DNA of 64,000 nucleotides from Actinomyces dentalis DSM 19115 (GCF_000429225.1 NZ_AUBL01000012.1:1-64000), one strand, 5' to 3'; counted from the first letter of the stretch, positions 24,510-34,826 are shown. Notes: generated by a model from the sequence alone, not told the origin. Translations and numbers: made by a program.

Positions 24510-24564
24510 GCCCTGCGTCCTCCTTACTTACTTCCGCGCCCGCGCGGGATCGGCGCGCGTCCCG

Positions 24565-26082
24565 TCAGTCGTCGGGGCCGGTCCCGCGAGGGGGCCGGGC
24601 CGCCGCGGCCGCGCGGGCCGCCGACGGCGCCGCCGCCGCGATACGCTCCAGCTCGGCCCCGCCGTGGGCGGCCGAGACGAACCAGGCCTCGAAGACGCTG
24701 GGCGGCAGGGCCACGCCCGCCTCCAGGAAGGCGCGGAAGAAGGGGCCGAAGCGCCAGGCCTCCTGGGCGCGCGCCCCCTCGTAGTCGCGCACGCCGCGCT
24801 CGGCCGCCCCCGCCCCGAACACGACCGAGAACAGCGAGCCCGAGCGCTGCACCCGGTGCGCCACACCCTCGGCGTCCAGTGCCGCGCCCACGATCTCCCC
24901 GATCTCGCGGGCGCGGGCGGCGACGGTCGCGTAGACGGCGTCGTCGGCCAGCCCCAGCGTGGCGAGCCCGGCGGCCGTGGCCAGCGGATTGCCGCTCAGC
25001 GTCCCCGCCTGGTAGACGGGCCCGACCGGCGCCAGCAGCTCCATGACGTCGGCCCGCCCGCCCAGGGCCGCCAGCGGCATGCCGCCGCCCACCACCTTGC
25101 CGAAGGTCAGCAGGTCCGGCACCCAGGCCGCCCGCTCGCGCCAGTCCGCCCCCGGCCACGACGGTGATGCGGCCGCCGCGGCCCCGCCGTCGTCCAGCGC
25201 CGTCGACCAGCCGTCCAGGGCCTCCAGCCCCCAGAACCCGGCCGGGCCCACGCGGAAGCCGGTGAGGACCTCGTCGGCGATCATGAGGGCGCCGTGCGCC
25301 GCGCTCACCTCGCGGATCGTCGCGTTGAAGCCCGGCACGGGCGGCACGACGCCCATGTTCGCCGGCGCCGGTTCGGCGATGACCGCGGCGATGTCCCGCC
25401 CGCGGGCCTCGAAGCACCCGATCAGGGCGTCGGCGTCGTTGTAGGGCAGGACGATCGTCTGGGCGGCGACGGCGGCGGGCACTCCCGCCGACCCCGGCAG
25501 GCCGCCGGTGGCCACCCCGGACCCGGCCGCCGCCAGCAGGCCGTCGCTGTGACCGTGGTAGCACCCGGCGAACTTCACCACCAGGTCGCGGCCCGTCGCC
25601 CCGCGAGCCAGGCGGATCGCCGTCATGGTCGCCTCCGTGCCGGTGGACACGAAGCGCACCCGCTCGGCGGCGGGCACGCGGGCGCGCACCGCCTCGGCCA
25701 GCTCGGTCTCGGCGGCGGTGGGCGCCCCGAAGGACAGGCCGCGGCCCGCCGCCCGGCGCACGGCCTCGACGACGTCGGGGTGGGCGTGGCCGAGCAGGGC
25801 CGGCCCCCACGAGCCCACCAGGTCGACGTACTCGCGGCCCTCGACGTCCCTGACGCGGGCGCCGCGGGCGCCGGCGATGAAGACGGGGGCGCCGCCCACC
25901 GAGCCGAAGGCGCGCACGGGCGAGTCCACGCCGCCGGGGATGACGGCGCGGGCGGCGTCGAACAGGCCGGCGTTGGTGACGGGCGCGGCGGATGCGGGGG
26001 CGGCGGGGGAGGGGGCGGCGGGGTCGGTCCCGGGCGCGGCGGGGGAGGGGGCGGTCGGGCGCGCGGGGACGGGGCTCGTCAT
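24565..26082 (-). CDS. hemL: Glutamate-1-semialdehyde 2,1-aminomutase
   Basis: Makes 5-aminolevulinate from HemA's product by a PLP-dependent amino shift. 505 residues; the first ~35 are an Ala/Pro-rich extension before [20 protein letters not shown]. The PLP lysine lies in [11 protein letters not shown], and [11 protein letters not shown] and [11 protein letters not shown] are clear family blocks. A small Ala/Ser-rich insert precedes the lysine. GAGGAACC lies directly before ATG 26082. It is the last haem gene of the minus-strand set, separated from hemB by 1.6 kb without genes, so it probably has its own promoter. Confidence 0.95.
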   Translation of the reverse strand: MTSPVPARPTAPSPAAPGTDPAAPSPAAPASAAPVTNAGLFDAARAVIPGGVDSPVRAFGSVGGAPVFIAGARGARVRDVEGREYVDLVGSWGPALLGHAHPDVVEAVRRAAGRGLSFGAPTAAETELAEAVRARVPAAERVRFVSTGTEATMTAIRLARGATGRDLVVKFAGCYHGHSDGLLAAAGSGVATGGLPGSAGVPAAVAAQTIVLPYNDADALIGCFEARGRDIAAVIAEPAPANMGVVPPVPGFNATIREVSAAHGALMIADEVLTGFRVGPAGFWGLEALDGWSTALDDGGAAAAASPSWPGADWRERAAWVPDLLTFGKVVGGGMPLAALGGRADVMELLAPVGPVYQAGTLSGNPLATAAGLATLGLADDAVYATVAARAREIGEIVGAALDAEGVAHRVQRSGSLFSVVFGAGAAERGVRDYEGARAQEAWRFGPFFRAFLEAGVALPPSVFEAWFVSAAHGGAELERIAAAAPSAARAAAAARPPRGTGPDD

Positions 26083-26643
26083 GGTTCCTCCGGTGAACGG
26101 TCGGGCGGGGCTGCCGGGGCGCTGGCCGACCGCCGTCGAGAAGGTGGGCGGGCGGCGCCCGGTGCGACTCTACGTCGCGATCGGTGCGATCGGCGCCGGG
26201 CCGGCGCCGGCGTCGGCGCCACCGCCCTGCGTGTCTTCGCCTGCGCGTCCCCGCCCCCCCGGGGGGAGTCTCTGGGACTCGCCATGGGCGGAGACGCCGC
26301 CCTTGCGCGTCCCCGCCCCCGGGGGAGTCGTTCTGGTGATGTCACCTGGGCTCGCATTGTGCGAGGTGGGCTCGCGCGGATCGAGCGCGGGCGGATTCCG
26401 TCGCGCTGGGCTCGCGCGGCGCGAGGCGGGGTGGACGGTGTCGCGCCGGGCTCGCATTGCGCAAGCCGGCCCCGGGTCCGCACCGGCTCCGGCCCCGGGA
26501 TTCCGTTGAGCGGACCTGCAATTTACGCAAGCCGGTCCCGGTCTCGGCCGGCCTGGGCCCGGCCCGCGCCAGCCCGGGGTCGGTCCGGGAGTCGTCGTGG
26601 GCCCGGGCCCGGTCCCCGTCCCATCCCGCCCCGGCCGGGTTCG

Positions 26644-26712
26644 CGAGATCGCCGGGCGCCCCGCGAGATCATGCCCCTGGCAGACGTCCTCGCGGGCCGC
26701 CCGGCGATCTCG
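26644..26712. repeat. Palindromic repeat family B, copy 3
   Basis: 15-bp perfect outer arms at 26644-26658 and 26698-26712 (CGAGATCGCCGGGCG and complement), extended inward by CCCGCGAG / CTCGCGGG with a 2-nt mismatch. The loop keeps GACGTCCTCGCGGG, which is the family motif. Confidence 0.65.
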
Positions 26713-27129
26713 ACGCCCGCCCTCGCGGGTCGAGTGATAATCCCGCGACCCGGGCGGAGCCCCCTCGACCGCCCCTGCGCCCACATGCGTCTCTCCGACG
26801 ATCCCGCGACCCAGGCGGAGCCCCTGCCCCGGCGCGGCGGTGCGAACGAGGAGCGCGACGGGGACCGGTTCGCCGCCCCCGTCCGTGAGACCGACGCGGA
26901 CGAGCGCACCGGCGCCGGCCCGAGGACCCGCACGGGCACGGCGACGAGTCGGACCGCGGCACCGCGTCCGGAACCACCGGCCCGAGGGCCGCGGGCGCGG
27001 CGACGAGGCGGGCGACAACTCCGCCTGGGGCAGCCTGGCCGAGGGCCGCGGGCACGGCGACGAGCCTCGCCCGGGCGAACCGCGATGCACAGGGGCGACG
27101 TCGGACCATCCACCGCCCCGTCCCGCTCT

Positions 27130-27238
27130 TCTGCTGCGCCCCTTTCGCTCTGCTACGCCCTTTCACCCTTCACTGTACGAGGAAAAGGGGCGTAGCAGAG
27201 CGAAAGGGGCGCAGCAGAGGGTGAAGGGGCGCAGCAGA
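27130..27238. repeat. Palindromic repeat family A, copy 3
   Basis: A diverged 109-bp copy starting TCTGCTGCGCCCC and ending GGGGCGCAGCAGA. Changes in one arm are often matched in the other (GCTGC opposite GCAGC), so pairing is kept. The centre reads CACTGTACGAGGAAAAGG. Confidence 0.8.
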
Positions 27239-27367
27239 CGCCGTCCAGCGGAACCCGGGCCCGGCCGGCGGCCCTCGCCGGCGCGTCCGGGCCGGTGTCG
27301 ATGATGGTCTTGAGGCGGTGGAGGCCTCCGGGGCCCGCTCCTATCCGGAGATGCGTCGGCGCGGCGG

Positions 27368-27499
27368 AAAAAGGTGGCCGGCGCGTATCTTTCGGGTGCG
27401 CGGCGGCTCCCACGCATCCGGGGAGTGGCGTTATTGCGCCATTTCGGGATGGGAGGGGCGCGGGATGGGGGGTGAAAGATATGCGCCGGCCACCTTTTT
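27368..27499. repeat. Palindromic repeat family E, copy 1
   Basis: 26-bp arms at 27368-27393 and 27474-27499 differ by one G/A position and start and end with AAAAAGGTGGC / GCCACCTTTTT. The interior has a second small hairpin, TGGCGTTATTGCGCCA. The terminal T-run on either strand could allow bidirectional termination. It is related to 52863-52994. Confidence 0.75.
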
Positions 27500-27694
27500 G
27501 GGTCGCCGGACCGTCCGCCTGCTGGTTCGCCCGCGCCTGTGGTGAGGCGGGTGATGCAGGTGGGGCGAACGGGGCAGGCGGGGTGGACGGAGTGAGCAGG
27601 ATGGACGGGATGGGCAGGGGTGCCGGCGAGGTGAGCCTGGCCGCCCTCGAGTTCGCCCCCGGAGTCCGGGGCGGGCGGACGCGGCTCCCCGCGC

Positions 27695-28846
27695 TCACCG
27701 CCCGCCCAGGCCCTCGGCGAGTTCGCGCGCCCAGTAGGTGAGCACGCAGTCCGCCCCGGCGCGCACGATCCCCAGCACCGACTCGGCGATGACGCGCTCG
27801 CGGTCGATCCACCCGTTGGCGGCGGCGGCCTCGACCATCGCGTACTCGCCCGACACCTGGTAGGCGGCCACCGGCACCGGGCTGGCGGCGGCGACGTCGG
27901 CCAGCACGTCCAGGTACGGGCCGGCCGGCTTGACCATGACCATGTCCGCGCCCTGCTCGACGTCGAGCATCGCCTCGCGCAGCCCCTCGCGCCGGTTGGC
28001 CGGGTCCTGCTGGTAGGTGCGCCGGTCGCCGGTGAGGGTGGACCCCACGGCCTCGCGGAAGGGCCCGAAGTAGGCCGAGGCGTACTTCGCCGAGTAGGCC
28101 AGGATGGCGACGTCGTCGTGCCCGGTGGCGTCCAGGGCGGCGCGGATCGCGGCGACCTGCCCGTCCATCATGCCCGAGGGCGAGACCATGTGCGCCCCGG
28201 CCTCCGCCTGAGCCACGGCCATCGCCTGGTAGAGGGCGAGGGTGGGGTCGTTGTCGACCTCGCCGGCGCGCGGGCCGGGCCCGGGGCGCAGGAGGCCGCA
28301 GTGGCCGTGGGAGGTGAACTCGTCCAGGCAGGTGTCGGCGCACACGACGAGCGCGTCGCCGACCTCGGCCCGCACGGCCGCGACCGCCCGGTTGAGGATG
28401 CCGTCCTCGGCCCAGGCCCCCGAGCCGGTCTCGTCGCGGGTCGCGGGCACGCCGAACAGGTCGATGGCCCCCACGCCGGCTGCGGCGCAGGCGGCGGCCT
28501 CGCGGCGCACGGAGTCCAGCGTGTGCTGCCACTGGCCCGGCATGGCGCCGATGGGTCGGGGCTCGGCGATGTCCTCGCGGACGAAGACGGGGCGGATGAG
28601 CGCGGCGGGGGAGATCCGCGTCTGGGCGACCAGGCCGCGCATGGCGGGGGTGGTGCGCAGGCGGCGGGGGCGGATCGAGGGGGCCGACGGCGCCGGCACG
28701 CCCCGCTCGGCCAGGAAGCCGGCGGCGGGGGAGGCGCTGCCGGGCGCGGCGGGTGGTGTGGGTGCGGCGGGAGCGGCGGACGCGGTGCCGCCGCCGGGCG
28801 CGGCGGGGGAGGCGGTGTGCTCTGGGCGTTCTGGGTGCTCGGTCAT
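27695..28846 (-). CDS. hemB: Porphobilinogen synthase
   Basis: Condenses two 5-aminolevulinate molecules. 383 residues with a ~55-residue Ala/Pro-rich N-terminal extension. The Schiff-base lysines are in [17 protein letters not shown] and [12 protein letters not shown], and the metal/active-site Cys pattern is [14 protein letters not shown]. Start ATG 28846 overlaps the hemD stop (ATGA), after GAGGAACC. It is the last gene in the continuous hemE-hemY-hemC-hemD-hemB block. Confidence 0.96.
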   Translation of the reverse strand: MTEHPERPEHTASPAAPGGGTASAAPAAPTPPAAPGSASPAAGFLAERGVPAPSAPSIRPRRLRTTPAMRGLVAQTRISPAALIRPVFVREDIAEPRPIGAMPGQWQHTLDSVRREAAACAAAGVGAIDLFGVPATRDETGSGAWAEDGILNRAVAAVRAEVGDALVVCADTCLDEFTSHGHCGLLRPGPGPRAGEVDNDPTLALYQAMAVAQAEAGAHMVSPSGMMDGQVAAIRAALDATGHDDVAILAYSAKYASAYFGPFREAVGSTLTGDRRTYQQDPANRREGLREAMLDVEQGADMVMVKPAGPYLDVLADVAAASPVPVAAYQVSGEYAMVEAAAANGWIDRERVIAESVLGIVRAGADCVLTYWARELAEGLGGR

Positions 28847-29817
28847 GGTTCCTCGATGCGGTCGACGGGCGGGTGCGGGGGCGTCGCGCCCGTGCGCGAG
28901 CCCGGTTGAAGCGGGCGCAGACGGCGGCCGATCTCGGCGACGACGTCGGCTGGCCGCGGCGAGGGGGAGGCGGTGACGGCGTCGTCGGGGGCCAGGCCCG
29001 CGGCCAGCGCGGCCGCCCGGCTCGGCCCGCCCAGGGTGACGACGGCGGTGCCCGGCGGCGCGGGCCCCAGCAGCTCGACCACGGCGCGCGCCGTGGACCC
29101 GGCCGTGACGACGACGGCGTCCACCCCGCCGGCCCGCCACCGTCCGACCAATCCGGGCGGCAGGTCGGCGGCCCCGACCGTGCGGGTCGTGTAGGCGTCC
29201 ACCCGCTCCACCCGCGCGCCCAGGCCCCGCAGGCCCTCGGCCAGCAGCGGGGCCGCCAGGGCCGACTGCGGCAGCAGCACCCGGGCGCCGGGGGCCACCC
29301 CCCGCCCGGCCAGCGCGTCCAGCAGCGAGCGCGCGCTCCCGCCCGCCACGAGCTCGGGGTCGCGTCCCAGTGCCGCCGCGAGCGCGCCCGCCGTCGCCGA
29401 CCCCACCGCGGCCACCGCCGTCGAGGTCGGCGTTGCGCCGACGTCGAGCATTTCCACGGTGCGCGCGGAGGTGACGACCAGCCAGTCGTAGTCCCCGGCG
29501 GCCAGGCGGGCGGAGGCGCTCGCGAGCTCGGCCGCGTCGCCCGGGACGGCGCGGGTCAGGGCCGCGCGCACCGCCGCGGCCCCGGCGGTGCGCAGCGCCC
29601 GGGCGAGCGGGTCGGGCTCGCGCAGCCGCGGCACCAGGACGACCCGGCCCGACAGGGGCCGCCGGGCGGGTCCCTCATCCCTCGGGTGCGCGGACCGGTC
29701 GGAGCCGGAACCGGAACTGGAGCCAGAGTTGGAGTCGGAACCGGGGCCGGAGTTGGAGCCGGGGCCGGCCGTCTCCGCCTCGCGCCGGGACTCGGGCGCG
29801 GGATCCGCGGTGCTCAT
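28843..29817 (-). CDS. hemD: Uroporphyrinogen-III synthase
   Basis: Closes and rearranges hydroxymethylbilane into uroporphyrinogen III. 324 residues. The family is poorly conserved, but [40 protein letters not shown] (middle part) and [15 protein letters not shown] are typical, and position between hemC and hemB is decisive. The first ~50 residues are a Ser/Gly/Asn repeat tail ([19 protein letters not shown]). Both ends overlap neighbours by 4 nt. Confidence 0.88.
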   Translation of the reverse strand: MSTADPAPESRREAETAGPGSNSGPGSDSNSGSSSGSGSDRSAHPRDEGPARRPLSGRVVLVPRLREPDPLARALRTAGAAAVRAALTRAVPGDAAELASASARLAAGDYDWLVVTSARTVEMLDVGATPTSTAVAAVGSATAGALAAALGRDPELVAGGSARSLLDALAGRGVAPGARVLLPQSALAAPLLAEGLRGLGARVERVDAYTTRTVGAADLPPGLVGRWRAGGVDAVVVTAGSTARAVVELLGPAPPGTAVVTLGGPSRAAALAAGLAPDDAVTASPSPRPADVVAEIGRRLRPLQPGSRTGATPPHPPVDRIEEP

Positions 29818-31274
29818 CGGCGTCCCCCGATGCTCCCACCCGCCCTGCCGGCGCGCAGGTCGGCGATCCCGGCGGCGCCCGCCTCCAGCAGCGAGCGCGC
29901 CGCCCGCGCCCCCAGCGCCTCCGCCTCCCGGGCGGGCCCGGTCTCCCGGACGACCAGCCGCCGCGCCCCGTCGGGGGACGCGACGAGCGCATCGAGGCGC
30001 AGCCGGGCCGCGCTCCCGTCCCCGCCGCCGTCGCCGCCACTGCCCCCGCCGTCGTCAGGGCGGGCGAGCGCCCCCACCGGGGCGGCGCAGCCGGCCCCCA
30101 GGTGCGCCATGAGCGAGCGCTCGGCGGTCACGGCGGTGCGGGTGGACGGGTCGTCCAGCGCCGCCAGCGCGACGGCGAGCCCGGGCAGCCGGGTCGCGAC
30201 GTCCTCGCGGGTCTCGACGGCCAGCGCCCCCTGCGCCGGCGCGGGCACCATGACGGGCTCCGGATCCGCCCCGGCGCTCCGGGCGGGCCCTGGGTGGGCC
30301 GAGTGATCCGCGCACTGGGTGCGGTCCGGGCGGTCCGGGCGGTCCGCGGGCTCGCCTGGTCGGGCGCTCCGGGCGGGCCCGGCGGGCGCCGCGGCCAGGA
30401 TCCGGCTCGCGTAGGCCTCCAGCCCGAGCCGGCGCAGCCCGGCCAGGGCGAGGACGACGGCGTCGAGGTCGGGCTCGCGCACCGCCCCCATGGGGCCGTC
30501 CGGGCTCACCACCGAGCCGACGACGCGCGCCAGGCGCGTGGGCACGTTGCCGCGGATCTCGACGATCTCCAGGTCGGGGCGGATGGACAGCAGCTGGGCG
30601 GCCCGGCGCGGCGAGCCCGTTCCCACCCGCGCCCCGGGCCGCAGTCCGGTCAACCCGCCCAGCCCGGTCGGGTCGTTCGAGCCGCCCAGTCCGGTCAGCC
30701 CGACTAGCCCGGCCGGACCGCCCAGCCCGGTCAGCTCGGGCGCCTCCGCCGGGCCGTCCAGCCCGGTCAACCCGGCCGGGACGGGCGCCTCCGCCGGCCC
30801 GGCCGGGTCGGCGGCCCCGGTCGAATGGTCGGCCCCGGCCCGCCCGGCGCCCGGCCCCCGATCGGCACGACCGCCGCTCCCGGCCCGGCCCGGCGGGCGC
30901 AGGCACAGGGCGTCGCGCGGATCCTCCCGCGCCGGCACCGCCGCGACGACCAGCCCGGGCGCGTCCGCCGTCGGCAGGTCCTTGAAGGAGTGGACCGCCA
31001 GGTCGCACTCGCCGTCGAGCAGCGCCGTGCGCAGCGCCGCCGCGAAGACCCCCGCACCGCCCAGGCGCGCCAGGGCGGTGGGGTCGACGTCGCCGCGGGT
31101 GCGCACCGTCACCAGCTCGATCCGCAGCCCCGTCCCGGTCCGCGCGGCCGCGGCCCGAAGATCGCGGGCCACCATCCGCGACTGGGCGAGGGCCAGCGCC
31201 GAGGCGCGCGTGCCGAGCCGGACGGTGGGGATCCCGGCGCCGGCGCCCGCGCCGGTACTCGTATTCGTGCTCAT
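29814..31274 (-). CDS. hemC: Hydroxymethylbilane synthase with two large low-complexity inserts
   Basis: Polymerises four porphobilinogens. The conserved blocks are RLGTRASALALAQSRMVA, AVHSFKDLPT, GTGSPRRAAQLL, IRGNVPTRL, PAPAQGALAVE and the dipyrromethane cysteine in HLGAGCAAPVGA. At 486 residues it is ~170 longer than normal. About 80 extra residues rich in Gly/Leu/Thr/Pro (units like LTGLGGPAG) lie between DALCLRP and ARVGTGSPRR, and about 45 more precede the PAPAQGAL block. The reading frame is intact and overlaps both neighbours, so the inserts are genuine. Confidence 0.95.
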   Translation of the reverse strand: MSTNTSTGAGAGAGIPTVRLGTRASALALAQSRMVARDLRAAAARTGTGLRIELVTVRTRGDVDPTALARLGGAGVFAAALRTALLDGECDLAVHSFKDLPTADAPGLVVAAVPAREDPRDALCLRPPGRAGSGGRADRGPGAGRAGADHSTGAADPAGPAEAPVPAGLTGLDGPAEAPELTGLGGPAGLVGLTGLGGSNDPTGLGGLTGLRPGARVGTGSPRRAAQLLSIRPDLEIVEIRGNVPTRLARVVGSVVSPDGPMGAVREPDLDAVVLALAGLRRLGLEAYASRILAAAPAGPARSARPGEPADRPDRPDRTQCADHSAHPGPARSAGADPEPVMVPAPAQGALAVETREDVATRLPGLAVALAALDDPSTRTAVTAERSLMAHLGAGCAAPVGALARPDDGGGSGGDGGGDGSAARLRLDALVASPDGARRLVVRETGPAREAEALGARAARSLLEAGAAGIADLRAGRAGGSIGGRR

Positions 31275-33220
31275 GCGCGCTCCCTCCCGTGCCCGGTCCC
31301 CGCGTTCTTCGCGTCCCCCGCGCCCTCGGCGCTCCCGGCGCCCGCCAGGCGTCCGGCCCGGGAGCGGGCGTGCTCGACGACGGCGGCGATGCCGGTCCCG
31401 GCGACCCAGGCGCCGGTGAGCGCCAGGCCCGGGAGGGACTCGACCCGCTCGACCAGGGCCGCGGCGCGCTCGCGGCGGTCGGCGTCGACCGGCGGCAGGG
31501 TCCCGTCCCAGCGCACGAGCATGTGGTCGATGACGTCGTCGGGGGCGATGCGCGCCCCGGTCAGCGCTTCGACGTCGGCCAGGGCGTCGTCGAGCGTCAC
31601 CTCCGGGCGCGGCTCGCCGGGCCGGCCGTAGGACAGACGCAGGGCGTGGACGTCCTCGCCGTGGAGCGCGCGCAGCTCCCGCCCGATCCACGGCCACTTG
31701 ACGCTGAGGTGGGACAGGGCCTTGGCGCGCACCGGCGCGGCCCTCCCCGCGGCGGGCGGGGCGACCAGCAGGCCCGAGCCCACCGGTGCGCCCGCCAGGC
31801 CCGGCGCGCGGGCCACGAGGATGAAGCGGGCGATCGGCGAGCCGACCGGCGCGTTCGGGTCCGCCTCCACGCCGGCGCCCGCCAGCAGGCGCGCGGCCGC
31901 CGGCGCCGAGCAGGCCAGGACGAGGCGGTCGGTGCGCACGCGCTCGGCGGGACCGACGGCGACCGGCTCGTCCGAGGGGGTGGGTCCGCGGCCGGTCGGG
32001 GTCAGGGTCAGCTCCCAGCGGGCGGCGGGCGCTCCGAAGTCGGCGGCGGGCGTCCCGGTCGGGCCCGCACCGCCGCCGCCCGGACCGCCCGGCCCGCCCG
32101 ATCCGCCCGGACCGTCCGGACCGTCCGGCCCGCCCGATCCGCCCGGACCGTCCGGACCGTCCGGCCCGCCCGCTGGGTCCACCGGACGCAGGCTCTGTGC
32201 ACCGGTGCGGGTGCGCACGCTCCCGCCGTCGGCCTCGACGGCGTTCCGCAGCGCGTCGGTGAGCCGGACCAGCCCGCCCCGGGTGGTCACGTCCACGCTC
32301 CGCCCGCCCGAGCGGGCCCGACGGCGGCGGAGCAGCTCGCCGACGGCGGCCTGCAGACTCCCCAGCCGCGCCGTCGCCTCCCGCAGTCCCGGCGCCACCG
32401 TGTCCGCCGCGAGCGCGCGGGGGTCGGCGGCGTGGATCCCGGCGACGATGGGCCGCACGAGCCGGTCGAGGACCGCCGGTCCCATGCGGGCGGTGACGAA
32501 GGAGGCGAGGTCCGCCGCCTCGTCGGGGCCCGTGCCCGTCCGGCCGGGCAGGTCGGCGTCGGCGGCCGCCCGCCGCGCGCCCGCCTGGCCGAGGACCTCC
32601 GCGACGTCGGGGGCGGTCGGGTCGGCGGGGATGCCGAGGAAGGAGTCGCGGGGGAAGCGGTGCAGGCGCCAGGGGCCGCCGGAGCCGCCGGGGGCGCCGG
32701 GGACGCCGGGGACGCCGGCAATGCGGTCGGAGGCGTGGCCGCCGAGGGCGTCCGCCGGGCTCCCGCCCCCACCGCCCGGCCCTTCGCCGTCCGGCAGCGG
32801 CGGCAGGAGGAGGCGCGCCCCGCCGCCGCTCGGCCCCACGATCTCCAGCCCGAGGGCCTCGGCCGCCTCGGATACGGCCCGCCCGCGCAGGACGAAGCCC
32901 TCGGCGCCCAGGTCCATGCGGACCCCGGCGATGCGGGCGCCGGCGACGAGGCCCCCGGTGTAGCCGCGGGCCTCGACCAGCAGCGGCCGCAGCCCGGCGC
33001 GGGTCAGCTCCCAGGCCGCCGCGAGCCCCGCGATGCCGCCGCCGACGACGACCGCATCCCAGACGGCGGGCGGCGGCGCCGCCCCCGTCGCCGGTACCGC
33101 CGCCGGTTCCGCCGCAGGCCTCGTCGCCGGTACCGCTGCTGGCGCTGGCGCCGTCGTCCCCGCCCCGCCCGCGGGCCCCCGGGCGCGCCGGGCGGCCCCG
33201 GTTCCGTCCGGGGCGCTCAT
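31271..33220 (-). CDS. hemY: Coproporphyrinogen/protoporphyrinogen oxidase (HemY/CgoX) with inserts
   Basis: FAD enzyme that, in the coproporphyrin-dependent route, oxidises coproporphyrinogen III. 649 residues against a usual ~460. The dinucleotide motif VVVGGGIAGLAAAWEL follows an Ala/Pro-rich ~50-residue leader; FVTARMGPAVLDRLVRPI (centre) and the C-terminal GAWVAGTGIAAVVEHAR are FAD-fold landmarks. Inserts: Gly/Pro-rich ~45 residues after LLLPPLPDGEG, and a collagen-like GPDGPDGPGGSG block of ~50. Gene order with hemE and chdC supports CgoX. Confidence 0.93.
   Translation of the reverse strand: MSAPDGTGAARRARGPAGGAGTTAPAPAAVPATRPAAEPAAVPATGAAPPPAVWDAVVVGGGIAGLAAAWELTRAGLRPLLVEARGYTGGLVAGARIAGVRMDLGAEGFVLRGRAVSEAAEALGLEIVGPSGGGARLLLPPLPDGEGPGGGGGSPADALGGHASDRIAGVPGVPGAPGGSGGPWRLHRFPRDSFLGIPADPTAPDVAEVLGQAGARRAAADADLPGRTGTGPDEAADLASFVTARMGPAVLDRLVRPIVAGIHAADPRALAADTVAPGLREATARLGSLQAAVGELLRRRRARSGGRSVDVTTRGGLVRLTDALRNAVEADGGSVRTRTGAQSLRPVDPAGGPDGPDGPGGSGGPDGPDGPGGSGGPGGPGGGGAGPTGTPAADFGAPAARWELTLTPTGRGPTPSDEPVAVGPAERVRTDRLVLACSAPAAARLLAGAGVEADPNAPVGSPIARFILVARAPGLAGAPVGSGLLVAPPAAGRAAPVRAKALSHLSVKWPWIGRELRALHGEDVHALRLSYGRPGEPRPEVTLDDALADVEALTGARIAPDDVIDHMLVRWDGTLPPVDADRRERAAALVERVESLPGLALTGAWVAGTGIAAVVEHARSRAGRLAGAGSAEGAGDAKNAGTGHGRERA
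32100..32171. repeat. 36-bp tandem repeat, two units, inside hemY
   Basis: Units at 32100-32135 and 32136-32171 are identical and start GATCCGCCCGGACCG. Each encodes 12 residues (Gly/Pro/Asp/Ser), forming the collagen-like loop. Copy number probably varies between strains without shifting frame. Confidence 0.8.
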
Positions 33221-34584
33221 GCGTCCGGCTCCCAGGGCTCGGCGGCCGTCCGCGCCCACGACGTCGAGCCGTGCACCCTGGCCACGACGCCGGTCAGAAC
33301 CGCCGGGTCGGCGCCCGGCGGGACCCCGTGGCCGAGGTTGACCACGTGCGCGGGGGCCGCGCGCCCGGCGGCCAGGCAGGTCTCGACGGCGCGCTCCAGC
33401 GGCGCGGCGCCCGCACCCAGCAGGGCCGGGTCGATATTGCCCTGCACCGGGCACGGCCCGCCCGCGGAGTCGGCCAGGGCCTCGATCGCTTCGGCCAGGT
33501 CGGTGCGCTCGTCCACGCCCACGGCCCGGGCCCCGGCGTCGTGCATGGGGACCAGGATCCGGGCGGTGCCGGTGCCGAAGTGGATGAGGGGGGCGGGCCG
33601 CCCCGTCGTCGGGCTGACCGCCCGCCGCGCCCGCTCGATCGCCAGCGCCGAGTAGGGGGCGACGCGCGCCCGGTAGTCGGCCGGGGACAGGGACCCGGCC
33701 CAGGAGTCGAACAGCTGGACGGCGCTGGCCCCGGCCTCGACCTGGGTGGCGATGAAGTCGCCGGTCAGGTGCGCGCACCAGGTCATGAGCCGGTCCCAGG
33801 CGGCGGGGTCGGCGTGCATGAGGGTGCGGGCGGCGAGGTGGTCGCGGCTGGGACGGCCCTCGACGAGGTAGGCGGCCAGCGTGAAGGGCGCCCCGCCGAA
33901 GCCGATGAGCGGCGTCCACCCGGCCCGCCCCGCCGAGTGCGCCAGTCCGGCCAGCTCCCGTCCGCTCAGCTCCCGGCCCAGGGGGCTGCGGGCCGACGGC
34001 GCCGCGCCGGCCCCCTCGGCGCTCCCGCCCGCGCCCGGGCCGGGGACCCCGCTCGGGCCGGCCGTCCCGCTCGCGCTGACTGTTCCGCTCGCGCCAGCCG
34101 CCCCGCCCGGGTCGGGGGCGGTCGGGGAGCCGAGCTCGGTGACGGCCAGGGCCACGGCCCGACCGATCGCCCCCGCCCCCGCCGCGCCGTCGGGCCCCTC
34201 GCCGTAGCGGCGGGCGGTCAGTTCGGCGACCTGCGCGGCGTCGCGCACGGGCGGGGTGATGACGGGGCCGACCCCGGGCTCGATGCGGACCCCGACTCCG
34301 GCCAGGCGCAGCGGCACCATGATGTCGGAGAAGAGGATGGCGGCGTCGACGCCGTGGCGGCGCACCGGCTGGAGGGTGATCTCGGCGGCCTGCTCGGGGC
34401 GCAGGCAGATATCGAGCATGGGGGCGCCCTCGCGGCGGCGCAGCGCCCGGTACTCGGGCAGGGAGCGCCCGGCCTGGCGCATGAACCACACGGGCGTGCG
34501 GTCGGGGCGCTCGCCGTCCAGGGCGCGCAGCAGCGCCGGGGCGGGCCGGGCCAGCCGGGGGGAATTGTGCGCACCCGTCCTCAC
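33217..34584 (-). CDS. hemE: Uroporphyrinogen decarboxylase
   Basis: Converts uroporphyrinogen III to coproporphyrinogen III. 455 residues (usual ~350). Family blocks: PVWFMRQAGRSLPEYR, DAAILFSDIMVPL, GFGGAPFTLAAYLVEG, FDSWAGSLSP, NLGHGVPPGADP. An Ala/Gly/Ser/Pro insert of ~70 residues (about 140-210) lies between the second and third. GTG 34584 is chosen as start because VRTGAHNSPRLARPAPALL leads straight into the fold and GGGGATTATTCC precedes it; further upstream reading crosses the divergent promoter region. It is first in the minus-strand haem operon. Confidence 0.92.
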   Translation of the reverse strand: MRTGAHNSPRLARPAPALLRALDGERPDRTPVWFMRQAGRSLPEYRALRRREGAPMLDICLRPEQAAEITLQPVRRHGVDAAILFSDIMVPLRLAGVGVRIEPGVGPVITPPVRDAAQVAELTARRYGEGPDGAAGAGAIGRAVALAVTELGSPTAPDPGGAAGASGTVSASGTAGPSGVPGPGAGGSAEGAGAAPSARSPLGRELSGRELAGLAHSAGRAGWTPLIGFGGAPFTLAAYLVEGRPSRDHLAARTLMHADPAAWDRLMTWCAHLTGDFIATQVEAGASAVQLFDSWAGSLSPADYRARVAPYSALAIERARRAVSPTTGRPAPLIHFGTGTARILVPMHDAGARAVGVDERTDLAEAIEALADSAGGPCPVQGNIDPALLGAGAAPLERAVETCLAAGRAAPAHVVNLGHGVPPGADPAVLTGVVARVHGSTSWARTAAEPWEPDA

Positions 34585-34826
34585 GGAATAATCCCCGCCC
34601 CTGCGGAAAATGACGTCGCGTGACGTTCCCGCGCGGATTCGCGGGGTTCGGTTCGGGCCTGGTCCACGGTCGGCTGCATTCCTGTTCTGAGTTGAAACGG
34701 CGCGGATGCCGGGGCGCGGCGATAAAACGTCCGGATATGGATTATGACGCGGCGTCTCAACGCGGTCGCCTCGGCGCACCGCCCATTGTGCCCCGCACGG
34801 GCCCCGATGATTCAATACGGGCTGCC
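34585..34826. promoter_or_regulatory. Divergent promoter region between hemE and hemA
   Basis: 242 bp separating the two haem operons. It is less GC-rich than the flanks, with GCGATAAAACGTCC, GGATATGGATTATGACG and AATAATCCCC. It must carry both promoters and would be the control point for haem supply. I could not define boxes with confidence. Confidence 0.45.

Larger units (their letters stand above)
26083..27694. other. 1.6-kb region without genes between hemB and hemL, dense in repeats
   Basis: The frames here are Arg/Pro/Gly-rich with no domain. Contents in order: imperfect ~40-bp tandem blocks sharing GGGCTCGC(G/A) (about 26345-26465); a family B hairpin (26644-26712); a direct repeat of ATCCCGCGACCC(A/G)GGCGGAG (about 26740-26825); two copies of GAGGGCCGCGGGC(A/G)CGGCGACGAG (about 26990-27065); family A copy 3; family E copy 1; then ~190 bp of leader-like DNA before the hemB stop. 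Confidence 0.6.

Noticed and set aside
22668-25046. Very long plus-strand frame of 792 codons
   Set aside because: Antisense to the PRD regulator and hemL; composition is Gly/Asp/Val/His-rich without domains.
26170-27090. 306-codon minus-strand frame in the hemB-hemL gap
   Set aside because: Arg/Pro/Gly-rich, spans repeats, no start with a ribosome-binding site and no domain.
32100-32171. Tandem repeats in hemY, hemH and tetR as a CRISPR array
   Set aside because: Units are contiguous without spacers and are in frame with coding sequence or gene ends.
31289-33655. 788-codon plus-strand frame opposite hemY
   Set aside because: Shadow of hemY/hemE; no family motif, and hemY is complete on the other strand.
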